Part shown: positions 14,499 through 23,098 of the stretch, piece after piece | Layout of the letters: every line of letters starts with the position of its first letter | How positions within the stretch are numbered: the first letter of the stretch is position 1 | DNA from: Chloroflexota bacterium | GTDB lineage: Bacteria > Chloroflexota > Limnocylindria > Limnocylindrales > Limnocylindraceae | Direction: 5' to 3' | NCBI GenBank assembly: GCA_026389555.1 | Contig: JAPLHQ010000062.1 | Span: 1-41,123 of the forward strand | Length of the DNA: 41,123 nucleotides | Position numbers and translations under genes: made by a program | The notes under the pieces: generated by a model | The model's database searches: none | Told to the model about the DNA's origin: nothing | The model's input: the letters and a program-made list of their open reading frames with translations, nothing else

Positions 14499-16349
14499 GT
14501 GAGCGAATTCGATCAGGCGCTTTCCAGCACTCAACTGAAGAACGAGCCTGCCATCAACTTCATCCGCGAGTGGGCCACACACGTTGGCGCCGCGGATTTG
14601 CAAATCATTGACGCGACCGATGATGCACGCCTCACGCGCGAAGCGCTCGACGCTGGGGAGGTGCTCCCTGTGAGCGGTGGCAGGATCTACGCAAGATCTC
14701 ATCAGAAGGACACGGCGCGTACAGAGGAGCGCACCTTTGTTGCTACTGCAGATCCAGCTGATCGTGGCGCGTATAACAATTGGCGCCCGAGCTCTGAGCT
14801 GAAGCCACGCGTAACGGCGCTGATGAAGGGTGCCGCAAAAGGGAAGACGCTCTACGCCATCCCCTACACCATGGCGCCGGAAGGTTCGCCGCTTGCGCCG
14901 TGGGCGGCAGGCCTTGAGCTCACCGATAGCCGCGTTGTTGCGCTTCACATGATTCGCATGACACGAGTTGGCGTGCGCTACATGAATGAACTCAAAGATC
15001 CTGCATTGTTTGTGCGCGGTGTCCACATCACGGGCGATCTAGATAGCCTGAAGCAGGGGACGCCAGAAGATCAGCGTCACTTTGTGACGATTGCCGACGA
15101 GCGGCTCATTCTGCACTTCGGATCTGCCTATGGTGGCAACGCACTGCTCGCAAAGATCGCGCATGGGTTGCGCCAGGGATCATATGACGGCTGGAAGAGC
15201 GGTCGATTCCTCGCCGAGCAGTTCATGCTGATCAGCATTCACGACCGAGAGACTGGCGAAACGAAGCACATCTGCGGTGGATTCCCGAGCGCATCTGGGA
15301 AGACGAACCTTGCCATGATGGTGCCACCTGCTGGACTGAACGGAAGATACGACGTGCGCTTCTTTGGCGACGATGTGATCTGGCTCTACGTTGATGATCG
15401 CTCTGGACAGTTGATGGGCTTTAATGCGGAGGCGGGCGTCTTCGGCGTGGCACGGAATTCAAATCCGGAAACGAATCCGAATGCGATTGCAGCGGTTGGC
15501 GCAGGGAGCGGCGCTCTTTTCACGAATGTTGGCTACAACGAGATCAGCCAGGAGGTCTGGTGGGAGGGGCTCACCCCGCAGCCGCCAGAAGACCTCGCCG
15601 GCTGGCGTGACTGGCGCGGCGTACTGATCAGTGAACGTCCCAAAGCGGAGCAGCGTAGCGGCGCACCCGGTGCTGAGTGGGCGCACCCGAACAGCCGCTT
15701 TACAACGGCGCTTGCAAACGTCCCAAATATCAGCGATGAGGTGAACCTCGCCGCCGGCGTGCCGATCGACGCGATCATCTTTGGTGGTCGCGTTCGCGAT
15801 CGTGAACCACTCATCCGCGCCATGCACGGCCTCGCTGACGGCGTCTATGACGGCCTGACACTCGGCGCCGAAGCGACCTCTGCGGCGGAGGGGAAGGAGG
15901 GGCTGCTGCGTTACGACCCAATGTCACTCCGCCCCTTCATGTCATACGGAGAGGGCGACTACGCGCGCCACTGGCTGAAGACGCTCGGCACACTTGCGCA
16001 CCCTCCCGTCTTCGCGCACGTTAATTGGTTCCGCCAACAGCAGGGGAGATACTTATGGCCTGGCTATGGCGAAAACCTTCGCCCACTGCTCTGGCTTCTT
16101 GAGTACGCCGCTGGGCGAGTGACAGGTCACGAGGGCCCGGTTGGTGCGATACCGCTTGCTAGTGAGTTGAACCTCAGCGGACTAGAGATCTCCGCTGCAG
16201 ATCTTGACGAGTTGCTCACCGTTGACCCGCTACGTTGGGAGCGCGAGATGCATGAGCGCACGACGCACCTCGCCCAACTCCCTGGACTCCCTGCAGAGAT
16301 CACCGCCGCACACGAGCGTGCCGTGCACCGATTTGGTGCCCTCCCCTGA
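14499..16349 (+). CDS. pckG: Phosphoenolpyruvate carboxykinase (GTP)
   Basis: A 616-residue cytoplasmic enzyme that converts oxaloacetate and GTP to PEP, CO2 and GDP, the entry step to gluconeogenesis. Family blocks are 'YNNWRPSSELKPRV', 'MAPEGSPLAPWAAGLELTDSRVVALHM', 'SAYGGNALLAK' (209-219), the P-loop 'GGFPSASGKTNLAMM' (260-274) and 'FGDDVIWLYVDD'. The full length matches the GTP-type family. The P-loop residue that is the hyper-reactive cysteine of most GTP-PEPCKs (FPSACGKTN) is Ser266 here. It starts with GTG behind a strong Shine-Dalgarno. It is followed after 32 nt by potA with its own promoter motif. Confidence 0.96.
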   Translation: MSEFDQALSSTQLKNEPAINFIREWATHVGAADLQIIDATDDARLTREALDAGEVLPVSGGRIYARSHQKDTARTEERTFVATADPADRGAYNNWRPSSELKPRVTALMKGAAKGKTLYAIPYTMAPEGSPLAPWAAGLELTDSRVVALHMIRMTRVGVRYMNELKDPALFVRGVHITGDLDSLKQGTPEDQRHFVTIADERLILHFGSAYGGNALLAKIAHGLRQGSYDGWKSGRFLAEQFMLISIHDRETGETKHICGGFPSASGKTNLAMMVPPAGLNGRYDVRFFGDDVIWLYVDDRSGQLMGFNAEAGVFGVARNSNPETNPNAIAAVGAGSGALFTNVGYNEISQEVWWEGLTPQPPEDLAGWRDWRGVLISERPKAEQRSGAPGAEWAHPNSRFTTALANVPNISDEVNLAAGVPIDAIIFGGRVRDREPLIRAMHGLADGVYDGLTLGAEATSAAEGKEGLLRYDPMSLRPFMSYGEGDYARHWLKTLGTLAHPPVFAHVNWFRQQQGRYLWPGYGENLRPLLWLLEYAAGRVTGHEGPVGAIPLASELNLSGLEISAADLDELLTVDPLRWEREMHERTTHLAQLPGLPAEITAAHERAVHRFGALP

Positions 16350-16368
16350 GCGTCGCACAGCCTCCTGA

Positions 16369-16374
16369 TACGCT
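16369..16374 (+). promoter_or_regulatory. Probable leaderless -10 of the pot operon
   Basis: TACGCT ends 7 nt before ATG 16382, one base longer than the usual 6-nt spacing here. No Shine-Dalgarno is present. Confidence 0.4.
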
Positions 16375-16381
16375 CTCCGCC

Positions 16382-17455
16382 ATGGGAGCCACAAGTCACG
16401 GCGTGCCAGCGATTCGGCTGGAGGGGATCACGAAGCAATTCGGCGGAGCGAGTGACGCTGCCGCGGTTGCTGGGATTGACCTTGAGGTGAGGGACGGCGA
16501 GTTCTTCTCGCTGCTCGGCCCATCCGGTTCCGGAAAGACGACCACGCTGCGCATGATCGCTGGCTTTGAGCGACCAACCTCTGGTCGCATCTTCCTTCAC
16601 GGCGAAGATGTCACCGACCTTCCACCATTCGATCGCGACGTCAACACCGTCTTCCAGGATTACGCCCTCTTTCCGCACATGAGCGTTGCGGAGAATGTTG
16701 CCTACGGGCTTGAGGTGCGCCACGTTCCATCCTCCGAACGCGCGGTGCGCGTCAAGGAGGCGCTGCGCATGGTGCGCCTTGAGGGGTACGACTCGCGCCG
16801 CCCAGCACAGCTCTCCGGCGGCCAACGCCAGCGCGTTGCGCTTGCGCGCGCGCTCGTCAATCGTCCGCGCGTCCTACTTCTGGACGAACCACTCGGCGCG
16901 CTTGATCTGAAGTTGCGTGAAGAGATGCAGATTGAGCTGAAGGCGATCCAGAGTGAGGTCGGCATCACCTTCATCTACGTCACCCACGATCAGCAGGAGG
17001 CGCTGACGATGAGTGATCGGCTCGCCGTCTTCAACCGCGGCCGTATTGAACAGATCGGTGCGCCGGCTGAGGTGTACGAGCATCCTCTCACCGCCTTCGT
17101 GGCTGGATTTGTGGGGAGCTCCAACCTGATCGCCGCGGAGGCGGCCCAGGCACTCCTCGGCCAGAGTGGGCGCTTTGCGATTCGGCCAGAGAAGATCCGC
17201 CTCGGCGAACCTACGGACAAGGTGGGGGCGGACGAGCATTCTGCGCTCGGCAAGATCAAAACGGTGGTCTATCTCGGAGCCGAGACACGCTTTATCATTG
17301 CCTTAGACATGGGCGGCGACCTGATGGTGACCCAGCAGAACCTGAAGGAGTCGTCAATGGAGGCGCTCTCCGCGCAGGGTCGGGCGGTCCGACTCACGTG
17401 GAAGCGGGGACACGTGCTGACCCTTGCGGATGATCCGCACGCTGTATCGGCATAA
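16382..17455 (+). CDS. potA: Polyamine-type ABC importer, ATP-binding subunit
   Basis: A 357-residue ATPase energising a spermidine/putrescine-type importer. It has Walker A 'GPSGSGKTT' (46-54), Q-loop Q92 ('VFQDYALFPHMSVAENVAYGL'), the signature 'LSGGQRQRVALARAL' (144-158), Walker B 'VLLLDEPLGALD' (164-175) and the switch motif 'VTHDQQEALTMSDRLAV'. A C-terminal TOBE-like region (about 280-355, 'RPEKIRLGE') is typical of PotA and related uptake ATPases. It is the first gene of potA-potD-potB-potC. The substrate is polyamine by family resemblance only. Confidence 0.88.
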   Translation: MGATSHGVPAIRLEGITKQFGGASDAAAVAGIDLEVRDGEFFSLLGPSGSGKTTTLRMIAGFERPTSGRIFLHGEDVTDLPPFDRDVNTVFQDYALFPHMSVAENVAYGLEVRHVPSSERAVRVKEALRMVRLEGYDSRRPAQLSGGQRQRVALARALVNRPRVLLLDEPLGALDLKLREEMQIELKAIQSEVGITFIYVTHDQQEALTMSDRLAVFNRGRIEQIGAPAEVYEHPLTAFVAGFVGSSNLIAAEAAQALLGQSGRFAIRPEKIRLGEPTDKVGADEHSALGKIKTVVYLGAETRFIIALDMGGDLMVTQQNLKESSMEALSAQGRAVRLTWKRGHVLTLADDPHAVSA

Positions 17456-17482
17456 CAACAAGCAAAAGATTAGGAGGAGCAC

Positions 17483-18679
17483 ATGAAGCGAGCAAAAGGA
17501 TTCGCGCTGATGGCAGGGCTCGCGCTCTTGGTTGCCGCATGTGGCGGCAGCAGCACGAGCAGCGAGCCAGCATCGAGCGAAAAGCCAGCCGGTTGGTTGG
17601 AGAGCGTGGGCGCCGGTGAAGGCGCACTCAACCTGATCATCTGGGAGGGCTACGCCGAGCGCGGCGCCGTTGACCCAGCCTATGACTGGGTCACAGGCTT
17701 TGAGGCCGAGACCGGGTGCATGGTGAACACCACATCAATGACCGATTCTGCAAACGGCGTGCAGCTGCTCCAGTCCGGCGAATATGACGGCGGATCCTTC
17801 TCGGGTGACGCCTCTGTCCGCCTGATGAAGGCTGGCGACGTTGCACCGGTCAACGTTGGTCTGCTTGCAAATTATCCGAACGTCTTTGGCGGCCTGAAGG
17901 ACAAGGCGCACAACTCCATGGACGGGATGCCGTACGGCGTGCCACATGGTCGTGGTGCGAACGTTCTGATGTGGAACACCGCTGCGGTAACCACTGCGCC
18001 AACTAGCTGGGATCCAGTGTGGGAGGGCGGCGCTGCTTACAAGGGGAAGATCAGCGTCTACGACTCGTCCATCTACATTGCTGACGCAGCAATTCACTTG
18101 ATGGCAACCAAGCCTGAGCTTGGCATCAAGGATCCGTATCAGTTGAACGACGAACAGTTTGCGGCTGCGATCGCGTTGCTCGAAGTGCAGCGTGACAACG
18201 GTGCCGTCTACTGGGGTACCGCCGCCGACCAGATCACGAGCTTCGCTTCGGGCGACCTTGTGGTTGGAACCACGTGGCAGTATCAGGCGAACATGCTCGC
18301 CGCAGAGCCAGCAATCAAGGTTGACACCACCCTTCCTGCTGAGGGGTCAACCGGTTGGTCGGACACGTGGATGATGGCCACCAAGGCAGCACATCCAAAC
18401 TGCATGTACCTCTGGATGGATCACATGATGTCTGCCGAAGCGAACGCGCAGGCAACCGTCTGGTTCGGCGAGGCGCCAACCAGCGAGGCAGCATGTGAAG
18501 CGGCCGAGGCGCTCTCGCCTGGACACTGCGATCAGTTCCATGCGACCGACGAGGCCTACTTCGACAAGGTTTGGTACTGGTCAACGCCACAGGCTGACTG
18601 CGCCGATGACGACGCAGCCACCGCGTGCAAGGACCAGGACGCCTGGGTTGAAGCGTGGACCACGCTGCGCGGCAACTGA
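17483..18679 (+). CDS. potD: Polyamine-type ABC importer, substrate-binding lipoprotein
   Basis: A 398-residue extracellular solute-binding protein of the PotD/PotF class. The lipoprotein signal 'MKRAKGFALMAGLALLVAAC' gives lipid attachment at C20, followed by a Ser-rich linker. The mature part has family phrases: 'LNLIIWEGYAERG', 'FEAETGCMVNTT', 'PYGVPHGRGANVLMWNT' and 'TWMMATKAAHPNCMYLWMDHMMS'. Six cysteines in the C-terminal third (for example 'EAACEAAEALSPGHCDQF' and 'QADCADDDAATACKD') suggest disulfides, consistent with an extracytoplasmic place. A strong Shine-Dalgarno (TAGGAGGAG) precedes the ATG, suggesting high expression relative to the permeases. Confidence 0.88.
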   Translation: MKRAKGFALMAGLALLVAACGGSSTSSEPASSEKPAGWLESVGAGEGALNLIIWEGYAERGAVDPAYDWVTGFEAETGCMVNTTSMTDSANGVQLLQSGEYDGGSFSGDASVRLMKAGDVAPVNVGLLANYPNVFGGLKDKAHNSMDGMPYGVPHGRGANVLMWNTAAVTTAPTSWDPVWEGGAAYKGKISVYDSSIYIADAAIHLMATKPELGIKDPYQLNDEQFAAAIALLEVQRDNGAVYWGTAADQITSFASGDLVVGTTWQYQANMLAAEPAIKVDTTLPAEGSTGWSDTWMMATKAAHPNCMYLWMDHMMSAEANAQATVWFGEAPTSEAACEAAEALSPGHCDQFHATDEAYFDKVWYWSTPQADCADDDAATACKDQDAWVEAWTTLRGN

Positions 18680-18704
18680 CCGTAGCGGCGTAACCGGAAA
18701 CTCT

Positions 18705-18744
18705 GCGAGGCCCTTCGAGGATGTCGATCCCCGAGGGGCCTCGC
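18705..18744 (+). promoter_or_regulatory. Long hairpin enclosing the potB start codon
   Basis: GCGAGGCCCTTCGAGGAT pairs with ATCCCCGAGGGGCCTCGC across a 4-nt loop (GTCG). The stem has 18 positions with one G-U wobble and one A-C mismatch. The A and U of the potB ATG (18721) are in the top of the stem. It lies between the binding-protein and permease genes, where an mRNA structure can reduce permease output or stabilise the upstream message. No T tract follows. Confidence 0.7.
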
Positions 18745-19632
18745 GCTAACCTCCCGCAGCGGCGAAGCCTCAGCCGCCGCGTCACCAGCTGGTTCAATGC
18801 GCACCCGCGCGCAACTCTTCGCACCCTCCTGGCCGGACCACTCGGCTGGATTGGACTTGTCTACCTCGGCTCCCTTCTCGTGCTGCTCCTTCACGCCTTC
18901 TGGGCGAAGGATTCGTTCACAGGGAAGGTTGAGCCGTTCAACTGGACACTGGACGCCTTTATTCAGATTGCGAGCAATCCTGTCTATTCCACGATCGCGC
19001 TGCGCACCATTGGCATCGCGCTCCTTGTGACGATCACTGACGTCCTCCTTGCACTACCGATCGCCTACTACATGGCGCGCATCGCATCGCCGCGGAAACG
19101 CGGGCTCCTCTTGGTCGCCGTTACGATGCCGCTCTGGGCGTCGTACCTGGTGAAGGTGTATGCCTGGCGCACCATTCTTCAGGGGAACGGGTTCCTAGGG
19201 TGGGCGCTTGCGCCGTTCGGCATTGAGGGACCCGGCCTCAGTGAAATCACCAACGCCTGGATTGTGCTGAGCTATCTCTGGCTCCCGTACATGATCCTGC
19301 CGATCTACGCCGGACTCGAGCGCATCCCAAACTCGCTCCTTGAGGCCTCCGCCGATCTTGGTGGGCGCGCCGGCATGACCTTCCGTCGCGTGATCTTCCC
19401 GCAGTTGATCCCGGCTCTTGCGGCGGGCTCTATCTTCACCTTCTCACTCAGTCTCGGCGACTACATCGTCCCCGACCTTGTGGCCGACGCGAAGTTCATC
19501 GGCAATGTGATCTATGACAACTCCGCGCTCGGCAACTTCCCTGTGGCCGCTGCTTTCTCCATCCTTCCGGTGGTAGTGATGATCGGCTACCTGCTTGTGA
19601 CGCGCCGACTCGGCGCGTTCGATTCACTCTGA
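18721..19632 (+). CDS. potB: Polyamine-type ABC importer, permease 1
   Basis: A 303-residue inner-membrane permease with six predicted helices and a longer cytoplasmic N-terminus. The EAA loop that contacts the ATPase is 'EASADLGGRAGMTFRRVIFPQLIPALAAG' (about 215-243). The segment 'LSLGDYIVPDLV' is typical of PotB/PotH. The only usable start is ATG 18721, because no other ATG, GTG or TTG occurs in frame before the first helix. That ATG lies inside a strong predicted hairpin and lacks a well-spaced Shine-Dalgarno. It forms a heterodimer with PotC. Confidence 0.88.
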   Translation: MSIPEGPRANLPQRRSLSRRVTSWFNAHPRATLRTLLAGPLGWIGLVYLGSLLVLLLHAFWAKDSFTGKVEPFNWTLDAFIQIASNPVYSTIALRTIGIALLVTITDVLLALPIAYYMARIASPRKRGLLLVAVTMPLWASYLVKVYAWRTILQGNGFLGWALAPFGIEGPGLSEITNAWIVLSYLWLPYMILPIYAGLERIPNSLLEASADLGGRAGMTFRRVIFPQLIPALAAGSIFTFSLSLGDYIVPDLVADAKFIGNVIYDNSALGNFPVAAAFSILPVVVMIGYLLVTRRLGAFDSL

Positions 19633-19665
19633 TGTTCACGCTGTTCGCGCTATCGGAGGTCGCGC

Positions 19666-20469
19666 GTGGTTGAGTCACCGCTCGTACGAGCGCTGCTGCG
19701 CGCCGCAACTGCGCTCGTGCTCGCCTTCATCTATCTGCCGCTGATCATCCTTGCGGTCTACGCCTTCAACGAGAGCAAGCTCGCCGCCTGGCCGCCAACC
19801 GGCTTTACGTTGGACTGGTTCGGTGAGGCGGCGGCGAATCCTGCGATCCGCACTGCACTGCTCAACTCTCTCGTTGCCGCCACCGCCGCCACGTTGATTG
19901 CGCTGGTGCTCGGCACGCTCGCCGCGCTTGCGGTGCAGCGATATGACTTCTTCGGCAAGAACACCGTCTCGTTCCTCTTTGTTCTGCCGATCGCGCTCCC
20001 TGGCGTTGTCACTGGCATTGCGCTGCAGAGCAGCTTCAAGCTCTTCGGCGTTGGCCTTGGCCTCCCTACGATCATCATTGCGCACGCCACCTTCTGCGTG
20101 GTGGTGGCGTACAACAACATCGTGGCGCGCCTGCGCCGCCTCCCGCGTAGCCCAGAAGAGGCGTCCGCCGACCTTGGCGCCGACTCTTGGATGACCTTCC
20201 GTCGCATCACGCTCCCGGGAGTGCGCACCGCGCTCCTCTCCGGCGGCCTCCTCGCCTTCGCCCTCTCCTTTGACGAAGTGATCGTCACCCTCTTCGCCGC
20301 TGGTGCTGGCACCAAGACGATCCCCGTCTGGATCTTCAACGCCATGCAGCGTCCCAACGAACTCCCCGTCGTCAACGTGGTCGCGCTACTGCTTGTGCTG
20401 ATCTCCGTGATCCCTGTCTGGATCGCGCAGCGTCTTAGCGGCGGTGAGATCGCGCGCGGCGGGCGCTAG
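19666..20469 (+). CDS. potC: Polyamine-type ABC importer, permease 2
   Basis: A 267-residue permease with six helices and the EAA loop 'EEASADLGADSWMTFRRITLPGVRTALLSGG' (about 162-192). The motifs 'FALSFDEVIVTLF' and 'TIPVWIFNAMQ' are typical of PotC/PotI. It starts with GTG at 19666, preceded by GGAGG about 7 nt upstream. It is the last gene of the pot operon; the next gene encodes a sulfotransferase 57 nt later. Confidence 0.9.
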   Translation: MVESPLVRALLRAATALVLAFIYLPLIILAVYAFNESKLAAWPPTGFTLDWFGEAAANPAIRTALLNSLVAATAATLIALVLGTLAALAVQRYDFFGKNTVSFLFVLPIALPGVVTGIALQSSFKLFGVGLGLPTIIIAHATFCVVVAYNNIVARLRRLPRSPEEASADLGADSWMTFRRITLPGVRTALLSGGLLAFALSFDEVIVTLFAAGAGTKTIPVWIFNAMQRPNELPVVNVVALLLVLISVIPVWIAQRLSGGEIARGGR

Positions 20470-20526
20470 GAGTCATACATCACGTAGCCTTATCTCCAAG
20501 ATATTCGCTGAGAGGTGTAACCGCAG

Positions 20527-21660
20527 ATGAGCATCATCGAAGAGCAGATTCAGGCCATACCCCGTGGCAGCATTCTGCTGCACATTGGCCCACATAAAAC
20601 AGGGACCACCAGCCTGCAGGCAGCCCTACGCGAAAACAGTGCAGCCCTGAAGGCACACGGCGTTGAATACATCGCGCAAGATGGCAAGCCCGCCGCAAAT
20701 CGTGTTGCGCGCTCACTCCTCCGACTTCCGTTCATTGGCAAGGAGGTTGTGCCATACGCGGAATGGGAGCAGTTCGCTCAAAAAGTTAATCAATCAGACG
20801 CCCCCCGCATCATCTTGAGCGGAGAGGAGTTTTCTTTTTGTGGCAGCAAAGAGATTCATGAGCTTGCACGAGTGTTTGGACGAGATCGTCTGCATGTGGT
20901 CATAACCATCCGGCCGATAGCGCGAATACTTCCCTCTCAATGGCAACTAGACCTTAAATCTGGTGCGATGATCCAAAGTTTTGATAAATGGCTTCATAAA
21001 GTACTGGATCCATCGCTCGCCTGGCGATGTGCGTCTTTACTTGGCTTTCAACATCCATTCTGGTTTCGGCATCACCATGATGAGCTCTATCAGCGATGGG
21101 CCAAGGTGCTCTCCCAAAACAAGGTGACATTGGTGATGGTTGATGAAGCAAACCCTAATGCACAGTACGAAGCGTTTGAAAGAATACTAGGTGTCCCAAG
21201 CGGAGTCATCCGGGCGAGCGAGGTCCGAAACACCTCCATGAAGCAGCTGCAAGCTGATATCTCACTAGAGGCGCGTAGAATTCTAAGGGCAGAGGGGTGG
21301 ACGGCGCCGAAAATCAAGAGGGCAGAGCTCATCGAATATTTGAAGCGGGCTGGATACAACCCTGATCTAGACGTGCCGGTGTTGCTCCCAGAATGGGCAC
21401 GGCTTGAGGTGGGAAAGATTTCTGAATCTATAGCGGCAGCATTCCAGCGACCTGGAGTCCGACTCATTGGTGATTTGAGCTTGCTTGATTCTAAACATAT
21501 ACGAACAGTCAGCCCATGCAACGAGGCAGATAACTCCGCAAGTGTGTTAGCGAGAAAAATTGTGGATGAAATTAAAGCAAATCGTGTCTTAAGGCGGCGA
21601 GATCATTTTGATTCGATATCAAGTATTTATCACAAAGTTATCACGAAGCTCAGAAGATAA
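20527..21660 (+). CDS. Sulfotransferase-like protein 1
   Basis: A 377-residue protein with the PAPS-binding signatures of the sulfotransferase fold. The 5'-phosphosulfate loop is 'LLHIGPHKTGTTSLQAAL' (17-34). The 3'-phosphate region is 'RLHVVITIRPIARILPSQWQ'. It is clearly related to the second sulfotransferase at 23114; both share the 'FDKWLH/FDQWLH' and 'VVMVDE/LVMVDE' blocks. The acceptor is unknown, and a sugar or polysaccharide is likely from the neighbouring EPS genes. The gene is visibly more AT-rich than its surroundings, especially the last 250 bases, which suggests recent transfer. A GAGAGGTG box lies upstream as a possible RBS. Confidence 0.82.
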   Translation: MSIIEEQIQAIPRGSILLHIGPHKTGTTSLQAALRENSAALKAHGVEYIAQDGKPAANRVARSLLRLPFIGKEVVPYAEWEQFAQKVNQSDAPRIILSGEEFSFCGSKEIHELARVFGRDRLHVVITIRPIARILPSQWQLDLKSGAMIQSFDKWLHKVLDPSLAWRCASLLGFQHPFWFRHHHDELYQRWAKVLSQNKVTLVMVDEANPNAQYEAFERILGVPSGVIRASEVRNTSMKQLQADISLEARRILRAEGWTAPKIKRAELIEYLKRAGYNPDLDVPVLLPEWARLEVGKISESIAAAFQRPGVRLIGDLSLLDSKHIRTVSPCNEADNSASVLARKIVDEIKANRVLRRRDHFDSISSIYHKVITKLRR

Positions 21661-21679
21661 GCATGTAGCGCCACTAATG

Positions 21680-22540
21680 TTACTTTCTCTCGTTGCGAAT
21701 ACTAGAAACCACAGAGGCAACCGCTAGTGACCAGGCAGCAACAAGTACCACGTACGCATAGAAGAATGGATCGCCCTTGATGCCTGCGGCAGAGAGGAGG
21801 ACACGCGCATTGGTGAAGCAGATGAAGCCACCAACAATGACGCCGAGAAGTCGTGGGTTGAGGTGACGAACAAGATACGCAGCAATTGGCGCAGCAATCA
21901 GCCCGCCGGCAAGAAGAGCCGCAACAAACTCTAGCCGCACTGCTTCACCGCCGAGCGCGGTGAAGAATCCTGCTGAAGCTGAGAGCGCCACAATAAACTC
22001 GCTTGCGCTCACGGTTCCAATGACACGGTTTGGCGCAAGGCGGCCGTCTGCCAGCAGCGTTGGCGTGGTGACAGGGCCCCAACCGCCACCTCCAGTTGCG
22101 TCTACGAAGCCACCGATCAGCCCAAGTGGCGCCAAGAAGCGCAGCCCTGGGCGCCCCTTGCGTTGCACTCGAGCCTTTCCAAGAAGGAAGCGGAGCAAGA
22201 CATAGATGCCAAGCGTGAAGAGGAGTGTGCTTGCAAGTGGCTTAGCAGATTCAGTTGAAAGAGAGGAGAGGAGCGTTGCGCCAAGGAATGCGCCAATGCC
22301 ACCAGGGATCGCGATGCGGCGGACCGCATGCCAGTCAACGTTGCCGAATCGATGATGCGCAATACCAGAGAGCGCCGTGGTGCCAACCTCTGCGAGATGT
22401 ACCGATGCGGAGGCGGCGGCGGGCGAGAGGCCGGCGAAGATGAGCAGTGTGGAAGAGGTGAGGCCGTAGCCCATGCCGAGCGAGCCATCAACAAGCTGTG
22501 CCGCGAGTCCGGCAATGGCGATCACGATCAGTGTCTGCAT
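21680..22540 (-). CDS. TauE/SafE-family sulfite/organosulfur exporter
   Basis: A 286-residue membrane protein with about eight helices and the internal symmetry of the TauE/SafE family. Seen motifs are 'LIDGSLGMGYGLTSSTLLI'-like ('QLVDGSLGMGYGLTSSTLL', residues 16-34), 'GLIGGFVDATGGGGWGPVTTPTLL' (about 138-161) and 'NRVIGTVSASEFIVALSASAGF'. The family exports sulfite, sulfonates or related anions. The position inside a sulfur-assimilation block supports sulfur-anion transport. GGGAGG lies 6 nt before the ATG. Two inverted repeats precede it, a possible Rrf2 operator and a 5'-UTR hairpin. Confidence 0.9.
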   Translation of the reverse strand: MQTLIVIAIAGLAAQLVDGSLGMGYGLTSSTLLIFAGLSPAAASASVHLAEVGTTALSGIAHHRFGNVDWHAVRRIAIPGGIGAFLGATLLSSLSTESAKPLASTLLFTLGIYVLLRFLLGKARVQRKGRPGLRFLAPLGLIGGFVDATGGGGWGPVTTPTLLADGRLAPNRVIGTVSASEFIVALSASAGFFTALGGEAVRLEFVAALLAGGLIAAPIAAYLVRHLNPRLLGVIVGGFICFTNARVLLSAAGIKGDPFFYAYVVLVAAWSLAVASVVSSIRNERK

Positions 22541-22555
22541 TTACTGCCTCCCTTA

Positions 22556-22573
22556 GAGCGGGGAGACCCGCTC
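22556..22573. promoter_or_regulatory. GC-rich hairpin upstream of the TauE gene
   Basis: GAGCGGG-gaga-CCCGCTC is a perfect 7-bp stem with a 4-nt loop. It lies between the promoter-proximal palindrome and the ribosome-binding site. It could be a leader hairpin or an rrf2 terminator lacking a T tract. Confidence 0.5.
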
Positions 22574-22574
22574 G

Positions 22575-22601
22575 TATTCTCACTAAACTTGGGTGAGAAT
22601 A
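22575..22601. promoter_or_regulatory. Candidate Rrf2 operator
   Basis: TATTCTCAC-taaacttgg-GTGAGAATA is a perfect 9-bp inverted repeat with a 9-nt spacer, 27 bp in all. This size suits an Rrf2 dimer. It lies between the rrf2 gene and the TauE gene, near the expected TauE promoter. Confidence 0.6.
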
Positions 22602-22642
22602 GAGGGTGGTCTGGGCGGCGTCAAGCGCGGCAGCTCACCTCG

Positions 22643-23092
22643 CTAGCGCCACGCCTTCGGGTCGTCGAGGAGGCGCTTCACGCGGGCTGGGAATCGTTCG
22701 GCGACCGCGTCGGCCAGCGAGATCCCCTCAAGGATTTCGCGTTCGGCGGCACGCACGGCGATCAGGGCGGTCCGCAGCCCCTTCGCTGCCCCCTTGTATG
22801 AGAGCTTCTCTGGGCGCGTCCCGGCCACATTGGCGAGGGTCCCGTCCACGGCACGGATCACGTCGGCGAGGCTGATCTCGCGTGCGCTCTTCGCTAGCGT
22901 CCAGCCGCCATCAACGCCACGTCGCGCCTTCACGATCCCACCGCGGCGAAGTTCGGCGAGTACCGCCCCAAGATAGGTGGCTGGGATCCCCTGCCCCTTG
23001 CCGAGTTCGCTCGTGGTCAGCGGGTGCTCGCCCGCTGCGGCCAACTCCATGGCCGCCCGCAGGGCATAGTCCGTTCGGCTCGTCAGGCGCAT
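22643..23092 (-). CDS. Rrf2-family regulator without cluster cysteines
   Basis: A 149-residue winged-helix regulator. The N-terminal pattern 'MRLTSRTDYALRAAMELAA...LTTSELGKGQGIPATYLGAVLAELRRGGIVKARRGVDGGWTLAKS' is classic Rrf2. The three cysteines that hold an iron-sulfur cluster in IscR, NsrR and RsrR are absent, and the protein has no cysteine at all. CymR, the cysteine-metabolism repressor, is a known clusterless member. A sulfur-sensing role fits the surrounding genes but is inference. I chose ATG 23092 over the track start because the Rrf2 family begins 'MRLT..' and TATGCT lies 6 nt upstream. Confidence 0.88.
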   Translation of the reverse strand: MRLTSRTDYALRAAMELAAAGEHPLTTSELGKGQGIPATYLGAVLAELRRGGIVKARRGVDGGWTLAKSAREISLADVIRAVDGTLANVAGTRPEKLSYKGAAKGLRTALIAVRAAEREILEGISLADAVAERFPARVKRLLDDPKAWR

Positions 23093-23098
23093 GGGTGC

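Noticed and set aside
17456-17482. Rho-independent terminator between potA and potD
   Set aside because: No stem can be formed; the sequence is A-rich leading to a strong Shine-Dalgarno, so the operon continues.
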